From Bacteroidia bacterium (lineage in GTDB: Bacteria; Bacteroidota; Bacteroidia; Bacteroidales; Azobacteroidaceae), in contig BNTV01000191.1 of NCBI GenBank assembly GCA_025996865.1, positions 1 to 6,097 of the forward strand: 6,097 bases of DNA, in the 5' to 3' direction. Within the stretch, counting starts at the first letter, position 1. Each line of letters opens with the position of its first letter. Positions 1 through 6,097 of the stretch are shown in pieces. The position numbers were made by a program, and so were the translations under genes. Below the pieces are notes generated by a model. The model ran no database searches and was not told the origin of the DNA. It saw only the letters and a list, made by a program, of their open reading frames with translations.

Positions 1-119
1 GCCCAACGCAGCCTCTGCCATATCGGACAAGATTGGGCACATCATGAATTATGGAGACGGATGGTATGGAGGGGTATATGTCGGCGCCATGTATTCGTTG
101 GCTTTCATATCCGATGATA
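1..119. repeat. Left arm of a perfect 119-bp inverted repeat
   Basis: Every base of 1-119 is the reverse complement of 334-452; the match breaks at base 120 (versus 333). It starts exactly at the first base of the window, so its outer limit may lie beyond the edge. The arm shows no transposon-end features and in the minus direction is only antisense to the ADP-ribosylglycohydrolase-type gene. I infer a fold-back chimera or assembly artefact. Confidence 0.95.
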
Positions 120-961
120 ATATAAGCGCTGTTGACCACGGCATCTATGTTGAACGGAGCAAATACCCCCTCCGGGCAGCCAATGTCCGAACTCCATTTT
201 TTCTCACATTCAAACCATGCGCGTTTCCAGTCATCCGGATATTGCCGGTAGCATTTGATCACATCGGACATGCACCGGTAAAACCTGCTTTTTTCCGGTA
301 TGGTCTTCAACGCTTCCGTAACGATAAATTCTATATCATCGGATATGAAAGCCAACGAATACATGGCGCCGACATATACCCCTCCATACCATCCGTCTCC
401 ATAATTCATGATGTGCCCAATCTTGTCCGATATGGCAGAGGCTGCGTTGGGCATCCCCGGCGACATTAATCCTGCAAAATCGGCTTCTATCTGGTAGTCA
501 ATATCGTCGGCATGGGGATTGTTCAGCCAGTGTCCCGATGCAGGTGGCATAATCCCATGCAGAATGTTGTACCGTGCAGCCTGATTGGCATGCCATAAAA
601 AGTATCCGGCTGTAGCAAAAGCCACCGCGAACGAATCGACAGGCGCATCCAGTCCCAATCTGTCGAAAACACCTACAAAAGTCAGATCCATATAGACATC
701 ATCGTTATCAAATAACCGTATGAACTGATCCTCCGACCAGTCAAGAGGGGTATAGTCCTGTATCATAGTGCCGCGCCAATTAAATTCGGTGGGACCTCCG
801 TAGGTAACTCCGATGGTTTGCCCTGCCCATCCGCCTTTAATCTTGTCTAACAACTTTTCTTTGCTGATTTTCACTTCGCGGGCGGTCTGTGAAGGGTTGC
901 CGCAACTGACAAGGGCAGCCATTGCTAAAAAGCAACTGCCCGTTACAAAAAAATTCTTCAT
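1..961 (-). CDS. ADP-ribosylglycohydrolase-family lipoprotein, C-terminus missing (corrupted by fold-back at window edge)
   Basis: The translation begins with a lipoprotein signal peptide (MKNFF..., hydrophobic core, ALVSC with Cys20), then the family opening KIKGGWAGQTIGVTYGGPTEF (split: KIKGGWAGQ at 40-48, TIGVTYGG at 49-56), an acidic DNDDVYMD segment (85-92) at the place of the first metal-binding Asp pair, HWLNNPHADDIDYQIEAD (144-161), and NIDAVVNSAYIIIG (271-284). Classical family members are dinuclear-Mg enzymes that remove ADP-ribose from protein or small molecules in the cytoplasm; this one is exported, so its substrate is unknown and is probably a glycan or glycoside (inference). 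The second metal site (Asp-x-Asp with following Cys/Asn), expected shortly after residue 284, is absent because below base ~110 the strand is the antisense of the gene's own bases 334-452. Frame stays open to the edge, but residues after 284 are spurious. It follows the GH2 gene by 29 bp. An in-frame ATG at 973-971 is an alternative start; 961 gives a 20-residue signal peptide like its neighbours. Confidence 0.85.
   Translation of the reverse strand, partial: MKNFFVTGSCFLAMAALVSCGNPSQTAREVKISKEKLLDKIKGGWAGQTIGVTYGGPTEFNWRGTMIQDYTPLDWSEDQFIRLFDNDDVYMDLTFVGVFDRLGLDAPVDSFAVAFATAGYFLWHANQAARYNILHGIMPPASGHWLNNPHADDIDYQIEADFAGLMSPGMPNAASAISDKIGHIMNYGDGWYGGVYVGAMYSLAFISDDIEFIVTEALKTIPEKSRFYRCMSDVIKCYRQYPDDWKRAWFECEKKWSSDIGCPEGVFAPFNIDAVVNSAYIIIGYESQRIHGADIYPSIPSVSIIHDVPNLVRYGRGCVG
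334..452. repeat. Right arm of the perfect 119-bp inverted repeat
   Basis: This copy encodes, on the minus strand, a natural part of the ADP-ribosylglycohydrolase-family protein (roughly residues 171-209, including NYGDGWYGGVYVGAMYS), with the gene continuing sensibly on both sides. It is therefore the original copy, and 1-119 is the derived one. The 214 bp between the arms (120-333) also read as normal gene sequence. Confidence 0.95.
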
Positions 962-990
962 ATTATTTTTCATTTTTTTATTTAATCTAC

Positions 991-3153
991 TTATTTTTTA
1001 ACCGGAATATCCCTTATACTGAATACCTGCTCACCTGCAACCGTTATTTCGGCTTTGAGCAGGTAATCGCCGGTCTCTTTCGGCAGCGTGATTTCAAACG
1101 GTGTTATCTCCACCTGACAGGGTTTGACGTTTACTTTCTGCTGCCGGGTGGACACGATTTTGTCGCCTTTCAGCAGTGTCAACGTTACCTTTTGCTTAAA
1201 CGGCTTTTCGAGGTCGTTGATGACAAACACGGGAACGGTCAGTTTTTCGGCAGCAGAACAGGATTTCTCCCACACGTCCACCATCAGTCCTACCGGAGCG
1301 AAGGATGGTTTCACATACCGGTAAAATTCCGGTTCATACCTCAGGTTGCGGATGTCAATCCAGTGGTCGGACGTTTGACCGCGCGGGGCTTCGGGACGGG
1401 AATAGCCCAATCCGCAAAAATGCAGCACGCCTGCCACTTGCCGGTGTGCTCGCCAGTATTCCGTCAGCATTGCCAGATGACGGCCGTAGATATGCAGGCG
1501 TTCCTGCGGGGTCAGTTGACTTCCGTTCCAGAGTATCTGATAAACTTTGTCGGTCAGCGTAGTGGGCGTGCCGTTACGGTTCAGCCAAATCCATCCGTAT
1601 TCATTAATAATCGAAGGATTGGGGAAGATGGAGTCTATACCCTTATTCATCAACAACTTTTCGCTGGCATCATTATCCGCACGGCGGACTTTGCCGAAGA
1701 AGTATTTTCTGTATCCCTCTTCCGGGTCGGCGTATAATTGCGGACGCATGGGCGGTTCGTTCACAAGAAACTGAACAAAGAGGTAGGGATGCGATTCTGT
1801 AGGGTCGGTTGCCGCCATCGGTTCCGAATATCCATTTTCCCATGGACGGTTGGACAGGTCGAGGGTGCGTACCTGCTGCGCCGCGTTTGCCGTCCGTGAC
1901 GTTACGGTTTCGTTTTGAGCATCCCAGATGACAACACTCGGATGATTCCATCGTTCGCGCACCCACCGCCGGTATTCTTCAGCTATTTGAGGCACTTTGA
2001 AGCTGGAGACACCCCAGATGGGATATTCATCCTGTATCATGAATCCGATGCTGTCGCAAACCTCATACCACCGTTCGGGCGGGAAACCGATGCAGTAACG
2101 CGCCATTTCCCAGTGCATGTCCTTGAATTTTTCGTGCAAGGCAACAGTCCATTCCGTATTCCACGGCAGCGTACCGCGGTCGGGATCTTCAAAGAAACGG
2201 AAGATGCAGACGTTTGTACCGCGCAGGTAATACGGTTTTTCGTTGAGTAAGGCGATTTTCCGTTCCGCATCGAAACGGAACGACCGCATCCCAAATTGGA
2301 CGCGCTTGTCGTCCGCGCCCGTACTCAAGGCAAGTTCGTACAAAAATGGGGTTTCGGGTGTCCACAATTTTGCTCCTTTCATGTCTATTTCAAAATCAAC
2401 AACAGCATATCCATCCTTGAGGGTTGCTTTGGGCGAAACGGTCTTTGAAGCCACTTTCCCACCCGACTTACTTTTAGAAACAGTATATGTCAACGTCAAG
2501 GCTTCAGGCGTATCCGTTTCAATTTCGGCTACCACGCGCAGTTTCTCGTTTTTAATATCCGGAACACATTGGATATTGTTGATAAACGGGCGTTTGGAGA
2601 GCGTGATTTCCACGTTGTCGTAAATGCCGGGAATGTATTTTATCTTTTCGCCGTCGGTTCCGTTCGGAATGCTGTCCGGCATTTCCGCTTTGCTCCCGAT
2701 GCCTATCACTATCTCATTCGGTTGTCCGGCAGGCTTCAGGAAAGGCTTGACATCGAAATACGACGGCGTGAAGCAGAATGCATTTTCGCCCGTAAATTGT
2801 CCGTTGATATAGACCTTTGTCTGGTATTTGGCTTTGAAAATCTTGAGACGAATCACATCAAAATTCGTGCTTGCCAAATCAAACGTGCGTTTGTGCCAGT
2901 ACCAGCTACTGTCCCGGTAAGCGGTTCCGACCGTATCAAGCGCCGGGACGGCAAGGTCAACAACGCCCGGCACAGAAGTGGTTGCCGTGAAAACGTCCGG
3001 CAATTCGCCGCCGGTTTTGGCGATTTGCCATTGCCCGTTCAGGCTGACCACCACCCGCTGCTGAAGCGTAGGTGTATTCTCTACAGGCGACTGTCCACAA
3101 GAGCAGCCGACCATCAGTAATGCCAATAAGGCATAAAGATTAAATCTTTTCAT
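991..3153 (-). CDS. Glycoside hydrolase family 2 lipoprotein (exo-glycosidase of unknown specificity)
   Basis: 720 residues. It starts with a lipoprotein signal (MKRFNLYALLALLMVGC, Cys17); the residues after Cys are not acidic, so periplasmic-facing anchoring is as likely as surface display. Domain order: GH2 sugar-binding jelly roll (about 33-190, with NGQWQIA and YINGQFTG), Ig-like domain (about 190-295, with LWTPETPFLYEL and the linker FGMRSFRF), TIM barrel (about 297-620), and a C-terminal beta-rich domain (620-720). In the barrel, NHPSVVIWDAQNE ends at the predicted acid/base Glu415, and IINEYG holds the predicted nucleophile Glu518. These retaining enzymes remove terminal beta-galactosyl, glucuronyl, mannosyl or related residues, or alpha-arabinosyl; the sequence alone does not say which. 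Usual GH2 landmarks are altered: the RxxHxP segment reads ARYCIGFPPE, and the Trp normally in the strand after the nucleophile is replaced (VAGVLHFCG). Spacing: 152 bp after the CBM-bearing gene, and 29 bp before the next gene. Confidence 0.9.
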   Translation of the reverse strand: MKRFNLYALLALLMVGCSCGQSPVENTPTLQQRVVVSLNGQWQIAKTGGELPDVFTATTSVPGVVDLAVPALDTVGTAYRDSSWYWHKRTFDLASTNFDVIRLKIFKAKYQTKVYINGQFTGENAFCFTPSYFDVKPFLKPAGQPNEIVIGIGSKAEMPDSIPNGTDGEKIKYIPGIYDNVEITLSKRPFINNIQCVPDIKNEKLRVVAEIETDTPEALTLTYTVSKSKSGGKVASKTVSPKATLKDGYAVVDFEIDMKGAKLWTPETPFLYELALSTGADDKRVQFGMRSFRFDAERKIALLNEKPYYLRGTNVCIFRFFEDPDRGTLPWNTEWTVALHEKFKDMHWEMARYCIGFPPERWYEVCDSIGFMIQDEYPIWGVSSFKVPQIAEEYRRWVRERWNHPSVVIWDAQNETVTSRTANAAQQVRTLDLSNRPWENGYSEPMAATDPTESHPYLFVQFLVNEPPMRPQLYADPEEGYRKYFFGKVRRADNDASEKLLMNKGIDSIFPNPSIINEYGWIWLNRNGTPTTLTDKVYQILWNGSQLTPQERLHIYGRHLAMLTEYWRAHRQVAGVLHFCGLGYSRPEAPRGQTSDHWIDIRNLRYEPEFYRYVKPSFAPVGLMVDVWEKSCSAAEKLTVPVFVINDLEKPFKQKVTLTLLKGDKIVSTRQQKVNVKPCQVEITPFEITLPKETGDYLLKAEITVAGEQVFSIRDIPVKK

Positions 3154-3305
3154 TATTTCTACTTTATTTATTTTATATACTAAAGTTTCCCAGATTATTT
3201 GAGTGATTTAAAAGTCAAAAAGCAACAATAAAAATACATACCCCTTTATGTCCGCAAAAATAGGCAATTTAAACGAATTTTTCTTTAACCATTTCAATTA
3301 TTCGC
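3154..3305 (-). promoter_or_regulatory. Largest intergenic gap of the cluster, with a weak promoter candidate
   Basis: This 152-bp AT-rich gap precedes the GH2 gene and holds no gene that I can see. On the minus strand, bases 3262-3255 read TATTTTTG, which fits the Bacteroidota -7 consensus TAnnTTTG. I see no matching -33 TTTG at the usual spacing (about 19-21 bp), so the promoter call is weak. If real, it would give the GH2 and ADP-ribosylglycohydrolase-type genes a leader of roughly 90-95 nt and expression independent of the upstream genes. Confidence 0.2.
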
Positions 3306-4508
3306 TTAATTTTTATACGTGATTTTTATTCCATAATAATTAACGCCTGTCTCAATATAATATTTGATTTTATGCTTGCCTGCGGTCAGTGATACCTGCG
3401 GTACGGACACAGACCATGCATAGTTGGGATTGCCACCGGAGGAAGTAGATACGGTACCCGATATGTTTAAACGATCTATTTCAATATGATGCTTGCCGGC
3501 ACCACCGTGTGCCGTCTCTATGGAATAAATTCCTTCATCTGCAACTTCTACCGTATAAACCAGCCATTCGCCGGCTGCGCACCATCCGATGCATGGATAA
3601 CCGTCATAAATATCAACGGCAACGCTTTCCGGATCGCCGTTATTAACACGGTAAAGGCCGTCGGCGCCGGCACTCCCTACGTTATCGCTGTCATGAAAAG
3701 CCTTGCCTTCGCCGCCATAGTCGAAGTCCCACCCGGGTATGGTGCAGGGTGCAGCGGCAGAAACGATGTGCGGACCTTTAAATGGTGACGTCTCGTTTAA
3801 GAAATCGTCAAACGCCTGTTGGGTTATCGTTTTAACTTCCAGAACATCAGCAACAAGCACCGTATCAATGGCACCCTTCGGCAATAGATGGTAAGAAATG
3901 TTCACTTGAGTGGTTTTTCCGGTTCCCAAATTATTTAATATAAATACGGGTGTACTGGCTTTTCCACTCAGTGCAACATTGTTTTTGTCGGTATAACTGT
4001 AGCTTGCGTAGCAAAAAGTGTACATATCGGGCGCTGCAGCACAAACGACAGCAGCTTGCGATGCAGAAGCGGAAACTGTGTTTAAAACCACCAGCGCACC
4101 TTTATCTGCTTCCGTGAAAGGTTTTCCGGTGATTTCCACCGGTCTGGATGCATTGCCGAACTCGTCTTCGGTATAAATTTTAAAGCGATACACTTGCGGA
4201 ACGGTAAGACCGGTAATGTTTACCCAGGAACGTGCGGGTTCGAACACATCCTTCTTTCCGCTGTATTCTACTACAGTCCTTACCGCTTTCGGCAGATACA
4301 GTTCGGATTCGGTAAAGCGTTTTTCGCACAAATCAATTTCAACTCTTTCCAGGCCTCCGGCCGCTTTGACGTAACGCGGGTCGTATCCTGCAGGATACAC
4401 CGTTTCCTTATCGACCATCTCTTTGATGTTGTCGTATATATCGCCGTTGCACGAATACATGGCAGCAACGGCAACGACTAAAATAATCTGTAATTTATAC
4501 TTTCTCAT
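3306..4508 (-). CDS. DUF4998-type lipoprotein with C-terminal CBM6-like carbohydrate-binding module
   Basis: 400 residues. The N-terminus is a lipoprotein signal (MRKYKLQIILVVAVAAMYSC, Cys20) followed by NGD, an acidic residue close to the Cys that fits surface export in Bacteroidota. Residues about 24-130 resemble the DUF4998 beta-sandwich found in PUL lipoproteins (ETVYPAGYDPRYVKAAGG, then VYRFKIYTEDEFGNAS); 130-245 look like a second related beta domain. Residues about 253-400 look like a CBM6/35-type module: DYGGEGKAFHDSDN and DGLYR, then the hallmark GWCAAGEWLVYTVEV (308-322), ending in strand-rich KIKYYIETGVNYYGIKITY. No catalytic motif is visible, so I infer a surface glycan-binding protein that holds the substrate for the SusC/SusD pair and GH2. 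It follows the DUF4959-type gene by 45 bp in the same direction, suggesting co-transcription. The leader is A/T-rich with no Shine-Dalgarno. The binding-module call is firmer than the DUF4998 call. Confidence 0.8.
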   Translation of the reverse strand: MRKYKLQIILVVAVAAMYSCNGDIYDNIKEMVDKETVYPAGYDPRYVKAAGGLERVEIDLCEKRFTESELYLPKAVRTVVEYSGKKDVFEPARSWVNITGLTVPQVYRFKIYTEDEFGNASRPVEITGKPFTEADKGALVVLNTVSASASQAAVVCAAAPDMYTFCYASYSYTDKNNVALSGKASTPVFILNNLGTGKTTQVNISYHLLPKGAIDTVLVADVLEVKTITQQAFDDFLNETSPFKGPHIVSAAAPCTIPGWDFDYGGEGKAFHDSDNVGSAGADGLYRVNNGDPESVAVDIYDGYPCIGWCAAGEWLVYTVEVADEGIYSIETAHGGAGKHHIEIDRLNISGTVSTSSGGNPNYAWSVSVPQVSLTAGKHKIKYYIETGVNYYGIKITYKN

Positions 4509-4535
4509 CTTATTATTATTTAAATTAATAAATTA

Positions 4536-4556
4536 ACCACTAATCACTAACCACTA
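4536..4556. repeat. 7-bp tandem repeat, three copies, beginning on a stop codon
   Basis: Read on the coding (minus) strand, the units are TAGTGGT, TAGTGAT, TAGTGGT, followed by TAAT. The first TAG is the stop codon of the DUF4959-type gene. Because the period is 7, the three TAGs fall in all three reading frames. The function is unknown; replication slippage may be all that is behind it. Confidence 0.75.
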
Positions 4557-5861
4557 TTTACTTGCTTTTCTACCATACAGCGTTATCTCGGACAAACCAT
4601 TAGCTAAGATGAGACCCCCGCCATAATTATTATCAAATGGCGCAACTACCTGGTACCTGAACCAGCGAGTCGGAGGTGTAAAGTCCGGTTTGTCGGGATA
4701 CATCAGGGATTCGTCGCCGAGATTCCCCATATTGACGATATCTAAAACACTCGCTGACGGATCAGGCATCGGAATTTTTATCTGGCTTATCTCCACCCAT
4801 TTGCCTACCGTTGCATCGTCATTTCCGTCCCAATAATACATTTTGTATATCCCCACATTATTAGTCCGGTAAAGATCGCCTCTGGGATTGCCGGCAAGTG
4901 TCGCCGGGTCAAAGAAACGCCTCTGATGAGTAACAATACGGCTCAACTCGTATTTATCGCCAAGGTCAATCATAAAATTAAAGGGGACATTCAGATTAAC
5001 GCCGTTTACCGTGTATGCCACAGCAAAGTTACCGTAATTTGACGGATGAAATTCGTCATTAATGTTTCCATCAATGATATAACTGTTCCGTCCTTCCATA
5101 TTGTCTCCGTTTGCCATGCCCACTCCTCCGATAAAAACGCCGCGGTAAGGCAACACCCAGTTGCTTTTGCTTATCTGTTCATCGGTCTTCAGGTGCATCT
5201 GTCCAAAATCAATACTTTCGGTCCGGTTGCCATAGAGGTCTTCAACGGTTACCTGCACACTGACCGGTTCCGATTCCGGAAGATTCAAGTCGTTGATGAA
5301 TTGATGTTCGACGCCCTTATTTGATGAAAACGCCTGACGGATAGAACGCCGTGTTCCATTATCGGAAAAACTGAAATCCACAAACAGGTTGACGTCCTTC
5401 TGCAATTCGTTTTCCCAGGTTAACAATAAGGCGCCGAAAGCGGGATATACCTCCATTGATTTCGCCACTCTGCTGTAGGCAGGCTCTAATGGTGTTACGC
5501 GAACATCCACAACATTTGACCTGTTGCCCGCCCTGTCCAAGGCATACAGTTGAATGGTCTGCTCGTTTGTATTTCCAAAGCCGAACACCTCCAAATAAGG
5601 CGCAAAAAACGACGCGGCAGATTTTATCAGTTTACCGTTTGTCGCCGTAAATGAAGCTTCTATACTGATCACATCCTCGTCGGCAGGAATTTGGTAAAAA
5701 AGCCTGGCGCCACCGGGAAGGGCCTGTACACGGTCGAACACCGGTGGTGACGGTGGCGTTTTATCGTCCGAAGAGATTGCAAACCGGTCTCCCTCCTGAC
5801 AGGAATAAAACCCTGCAAAAACAAGAAGCAAAAAAATCGCTATATTTCTTATACTGTTCAT
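4554..5861 (-). CDS. DUF4959/DUF5126/DUF5000-type PUL lipoprotein (putative surface glycan-binding protein)
   Basis: 435 residues. Lipoprotein signal MNSIRNIAIFLLLVFAGFYSC (split: hydrophobic core 7-17, box FYSC with Cys21), then QEGD, acidic residues near the Cys that fit surface export. Three beta domains in order: a DUF4959-like N-terminal domain (about 22-123, with TPPSPP, ADEDVISIEASF and YALDRAGNRS), a DUF5126-like middle domain (about 124-225, with AFGALLLTWENE and VEDLYGNRTE), and a DUF5000-like discoidin/F5-8C-type C-terminal domain (about 235-435, with NYGNFAVAYTV, FMIDLGDKYELSRIVTHQRR, RTNNVGIYKMYYWDG and the final SEITLYGRK). The repeated Asn/Asp-Gly patterns and aromatic residues suit sugar binding, but no catalytic residues are apparent. 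Proteins of this architecture usually sit directly after susD and are regarded as surface glycan-binding accessory proteins; the place here, 64 bp after the susD-like gene, agrees. The start at 5861 is the only one that gives a proper signal peptide. Confidence 0.85.
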   Translation of the reverse strand: MNSIRNIAIFLLLVFAGFYSCQEGDRFAISSDDKTPPSPPVFDRVQALPGGARLFYQIPADEDVISIEASFTATNGKLIKSAASFFAPYLEVFGFGNTNEQTIQLYALDRAGNRSNVVDVRVTPLEPAYSRVAKSMEVYPAFGALLLTWENELQKDVNLFVDFSFSDNGTRRSIRQAFSSNKGVEHQFINDLNLPESEPVSVQVTVEDLYGNRTESIDFGQMHLKTDEQISKSNWVLPYRGVFIGGVGMANGDNMEGRNSYIIDGNINDEFHPSNYGNFAVAYTVNGVNLNVPFNFMIDLGDKYELSRIVTHQRRFFDPATLAGNPRGDLYRTNNVGIYKMYYWDGNDDATVGKWVEISQIKIPMPDPSASVLDIVNMGNLGDESLMYPDKPDFTPPTRWFRYQVVAPFDNNYGGGLILANGLSEITLYGRKASK

Positions 5862-5889
5862 ATCTTTTTATTATAAAAATTATTGAATG

Positions 5890-5922
5890 AATTCGTAATT
5901 TGTAATTCGTAATTCGTAATTG
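5890..5922. repeat. 7-bp tandem repeat, about 4.7 copies, between susD-like and DUF4959-type genes
   Basis: On the plus strand the units are AATTCGT, AATTTGT, AATTCGT, AATTCGT, then a partial AATTG. The array starts 4 nt after the susD-like stop in the direction of transcription and fills half of the 64-bp gap, leaving a 28-nt AT-rich leader before the next ATG. One unit carries a single C-to-T difference. A structural or slippage-prone role is possible but unproven. Confidence 0.85.
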
Positions 5923-5925
5923 ATT

Positions 5926-6097
5926 TTACCATCCCGGATTCTGAATGAGTCTGGCATTTTTGTTCAACTCGTCCGTAGGGAGCGGCCAGAGGTTATCCCT
6001 CAGCGTAAACATGCGATCCTGCAACAGTCTCTGCTGAAAAAAATCTTCGGCATTGGCACCGTCGTAATTCCACCCTGTTACGGGCGATGTAAATTCC
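5926..6097 (-). CDS. SusD-like nutrient-binding lipoprotein, C-terminal 56 residues only
   Basis: Reading from the right edge to TAA at 5928-5926 gives 56 residues: after GWNYDGANAEDFF and LLQDRMF it ends with DNLWPLPTDELNKN and LIQNPGW. The WPLP(T/S)xELxxN...QNPGW ending is the hallmark C-terminus of SusD/RagB-family proteins. These are surface lipoproteins that sit as a lid on the SusC TonB-dependent transporter, bind oligosaccharide and hand it over for import into the periplasm. The N-terminus, signal peptide and TPR helices lie outside the window, and the susC-like gene is expected further upstream. It is the first gene of the visible operon, 64 bp before the DUF4959-type gene. The coding frame is open through the right edge, so this is cut by the window and not truncated by mutation. 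Confidence 0.92.
   Translation of the reverse strand, partial: EFTSPVTGWNYDGANAEDFFQQRLLQDRMFTLRDNLWPLPTDELNKNARLIQNPGW

Noticed and set aside
1..452. Insertion sequence, integron-like element or phase-variable invertible segment bounded by the 119-bp inverted repeat.
   Set aside because: There is no transposase or recombinase gene, no target-site duplication and no promoter between the arms; arms and spacer all read as one protein-coding gene down to the fold-back point.
44..469. Plus-strand reading frame of 141 codons.
   Set aside because: It exists only because of the inverted repeat: its beginning is a copy of an internal part of the minus-strand gene, and the rest is antisense.
962..990. 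Promoter or terminator between the GH2 and ADP-ribosylglycohydrolase-type genes.
   Set aside because: The gap is only 29 bp of A/T-rich leader with no hairpin and no TAnnTTTG element; read-through from GH2 is the simpler explanation.
922..1737. Plus-strand reading frame of 271 codons opposite the GH2 gene.
   Set aside because: It is antisense to a clearly conserved GH2 barrel and C-terminal domain, has no recognisable domain, and its composition is that of a shadow frame.
2569..3120. Plus-strand reading frame of 183 codons opposite the GH2 N-terminus.
   Set aside because: It is a shadow of the GH2 sugar-binding domain, with Arg/Phe-rich composition and no family signature.
3271..3307. Possible terminator hairpin after the CBM-bearing gene (arms 3271-3278 and 3300-3307, 8 pairs with one G-T).
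   Set aside because: The loop is 21 nt, the stem is AT-rich, and no T-run follows directly, so it does not look like an intrinsic terminator.

Overview
The window looks like part of a Bacteroidota (Bacteroidales-type) genome and reads as the downstream half of a polysaccharide utilization locus (PUL). Evidence: the C-terminal end of a SusD-like protein, DUF4959/DUF5126/DUF5000-type and DUF4998-type lipoproteins (families I know almost only from this phylum), lipoprotein signal peptides on all four genes whose N-terminus is visible, and AT-rich leaders without Shine-Dalgarno sequences. These assignments come from reading the translations, not from a database search.

All genes lie on the minus strand, so transcription runs from right to left. 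The order is: the 3' end of a susD-like gene (6097-5926), a DUF4959/DUF5126/DUF5000-type lipoprotein (5861-4554), a DUF4998-type lipoprotein with a C-terminal CBM6-like module (4508-3306), a family 2 glycoside hydrolase lipoprotein (3153-991), and an extracytoplasmic ADP-ribosylglycohydrolase-family lipoprotein (from 961, running into the left edge). The gaps are 64, 45, 152 and 29 bp (17 bp with the alternative start), consistent with one operon; the 152-bp gap before the GH2 gene is the only roomy one. The susC partner is expected just beyond the right edge. The likely division of labour is binding and import by SusC/SusD, glycan capture by the two binding-type lipoproteins, and glycosidic cleavage by GH2 and perhaps the ADP-ribosylglycohydrolase-like protein. 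The target glycan cannot be read from this window.

The most striking structural signal is at the left end. Bases 1-119 are an exact reverse complement of bases 334-452, with 214 bp between the arms, and both arms fall inside the ADP-ribosylglycohydrolase gene. The gene reads naturally from 961 down to about base 110, at the conserved NSAYIIIG segment; beyond that the strand is simply the antisense of its own middle. This looks like a fold-back chimera or assembly artefact at a contig end rather than a biological element. Residues translated from bases 1-109 should not be trusted, and the forward-strand reading frame over 44-469 is a product of the palindrome and antisense.

The two gaps flanking the DUF4959-type gene each hold a short tandem repeat with a 7-bp period (different units), one of which starts on the gene's own stop codon. 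I saw no tRNA, rRNA, CRISPR array, transposase or convincing terminator. No stretch longer than 152 bp lacks a gene. I do not see clear evidence of an undescribed system; the less ordinary aspects are the secreted ADP-ribosylglycohydrolase-like protein inside a glycan locus and the divergent GH2 active-site surroundings.
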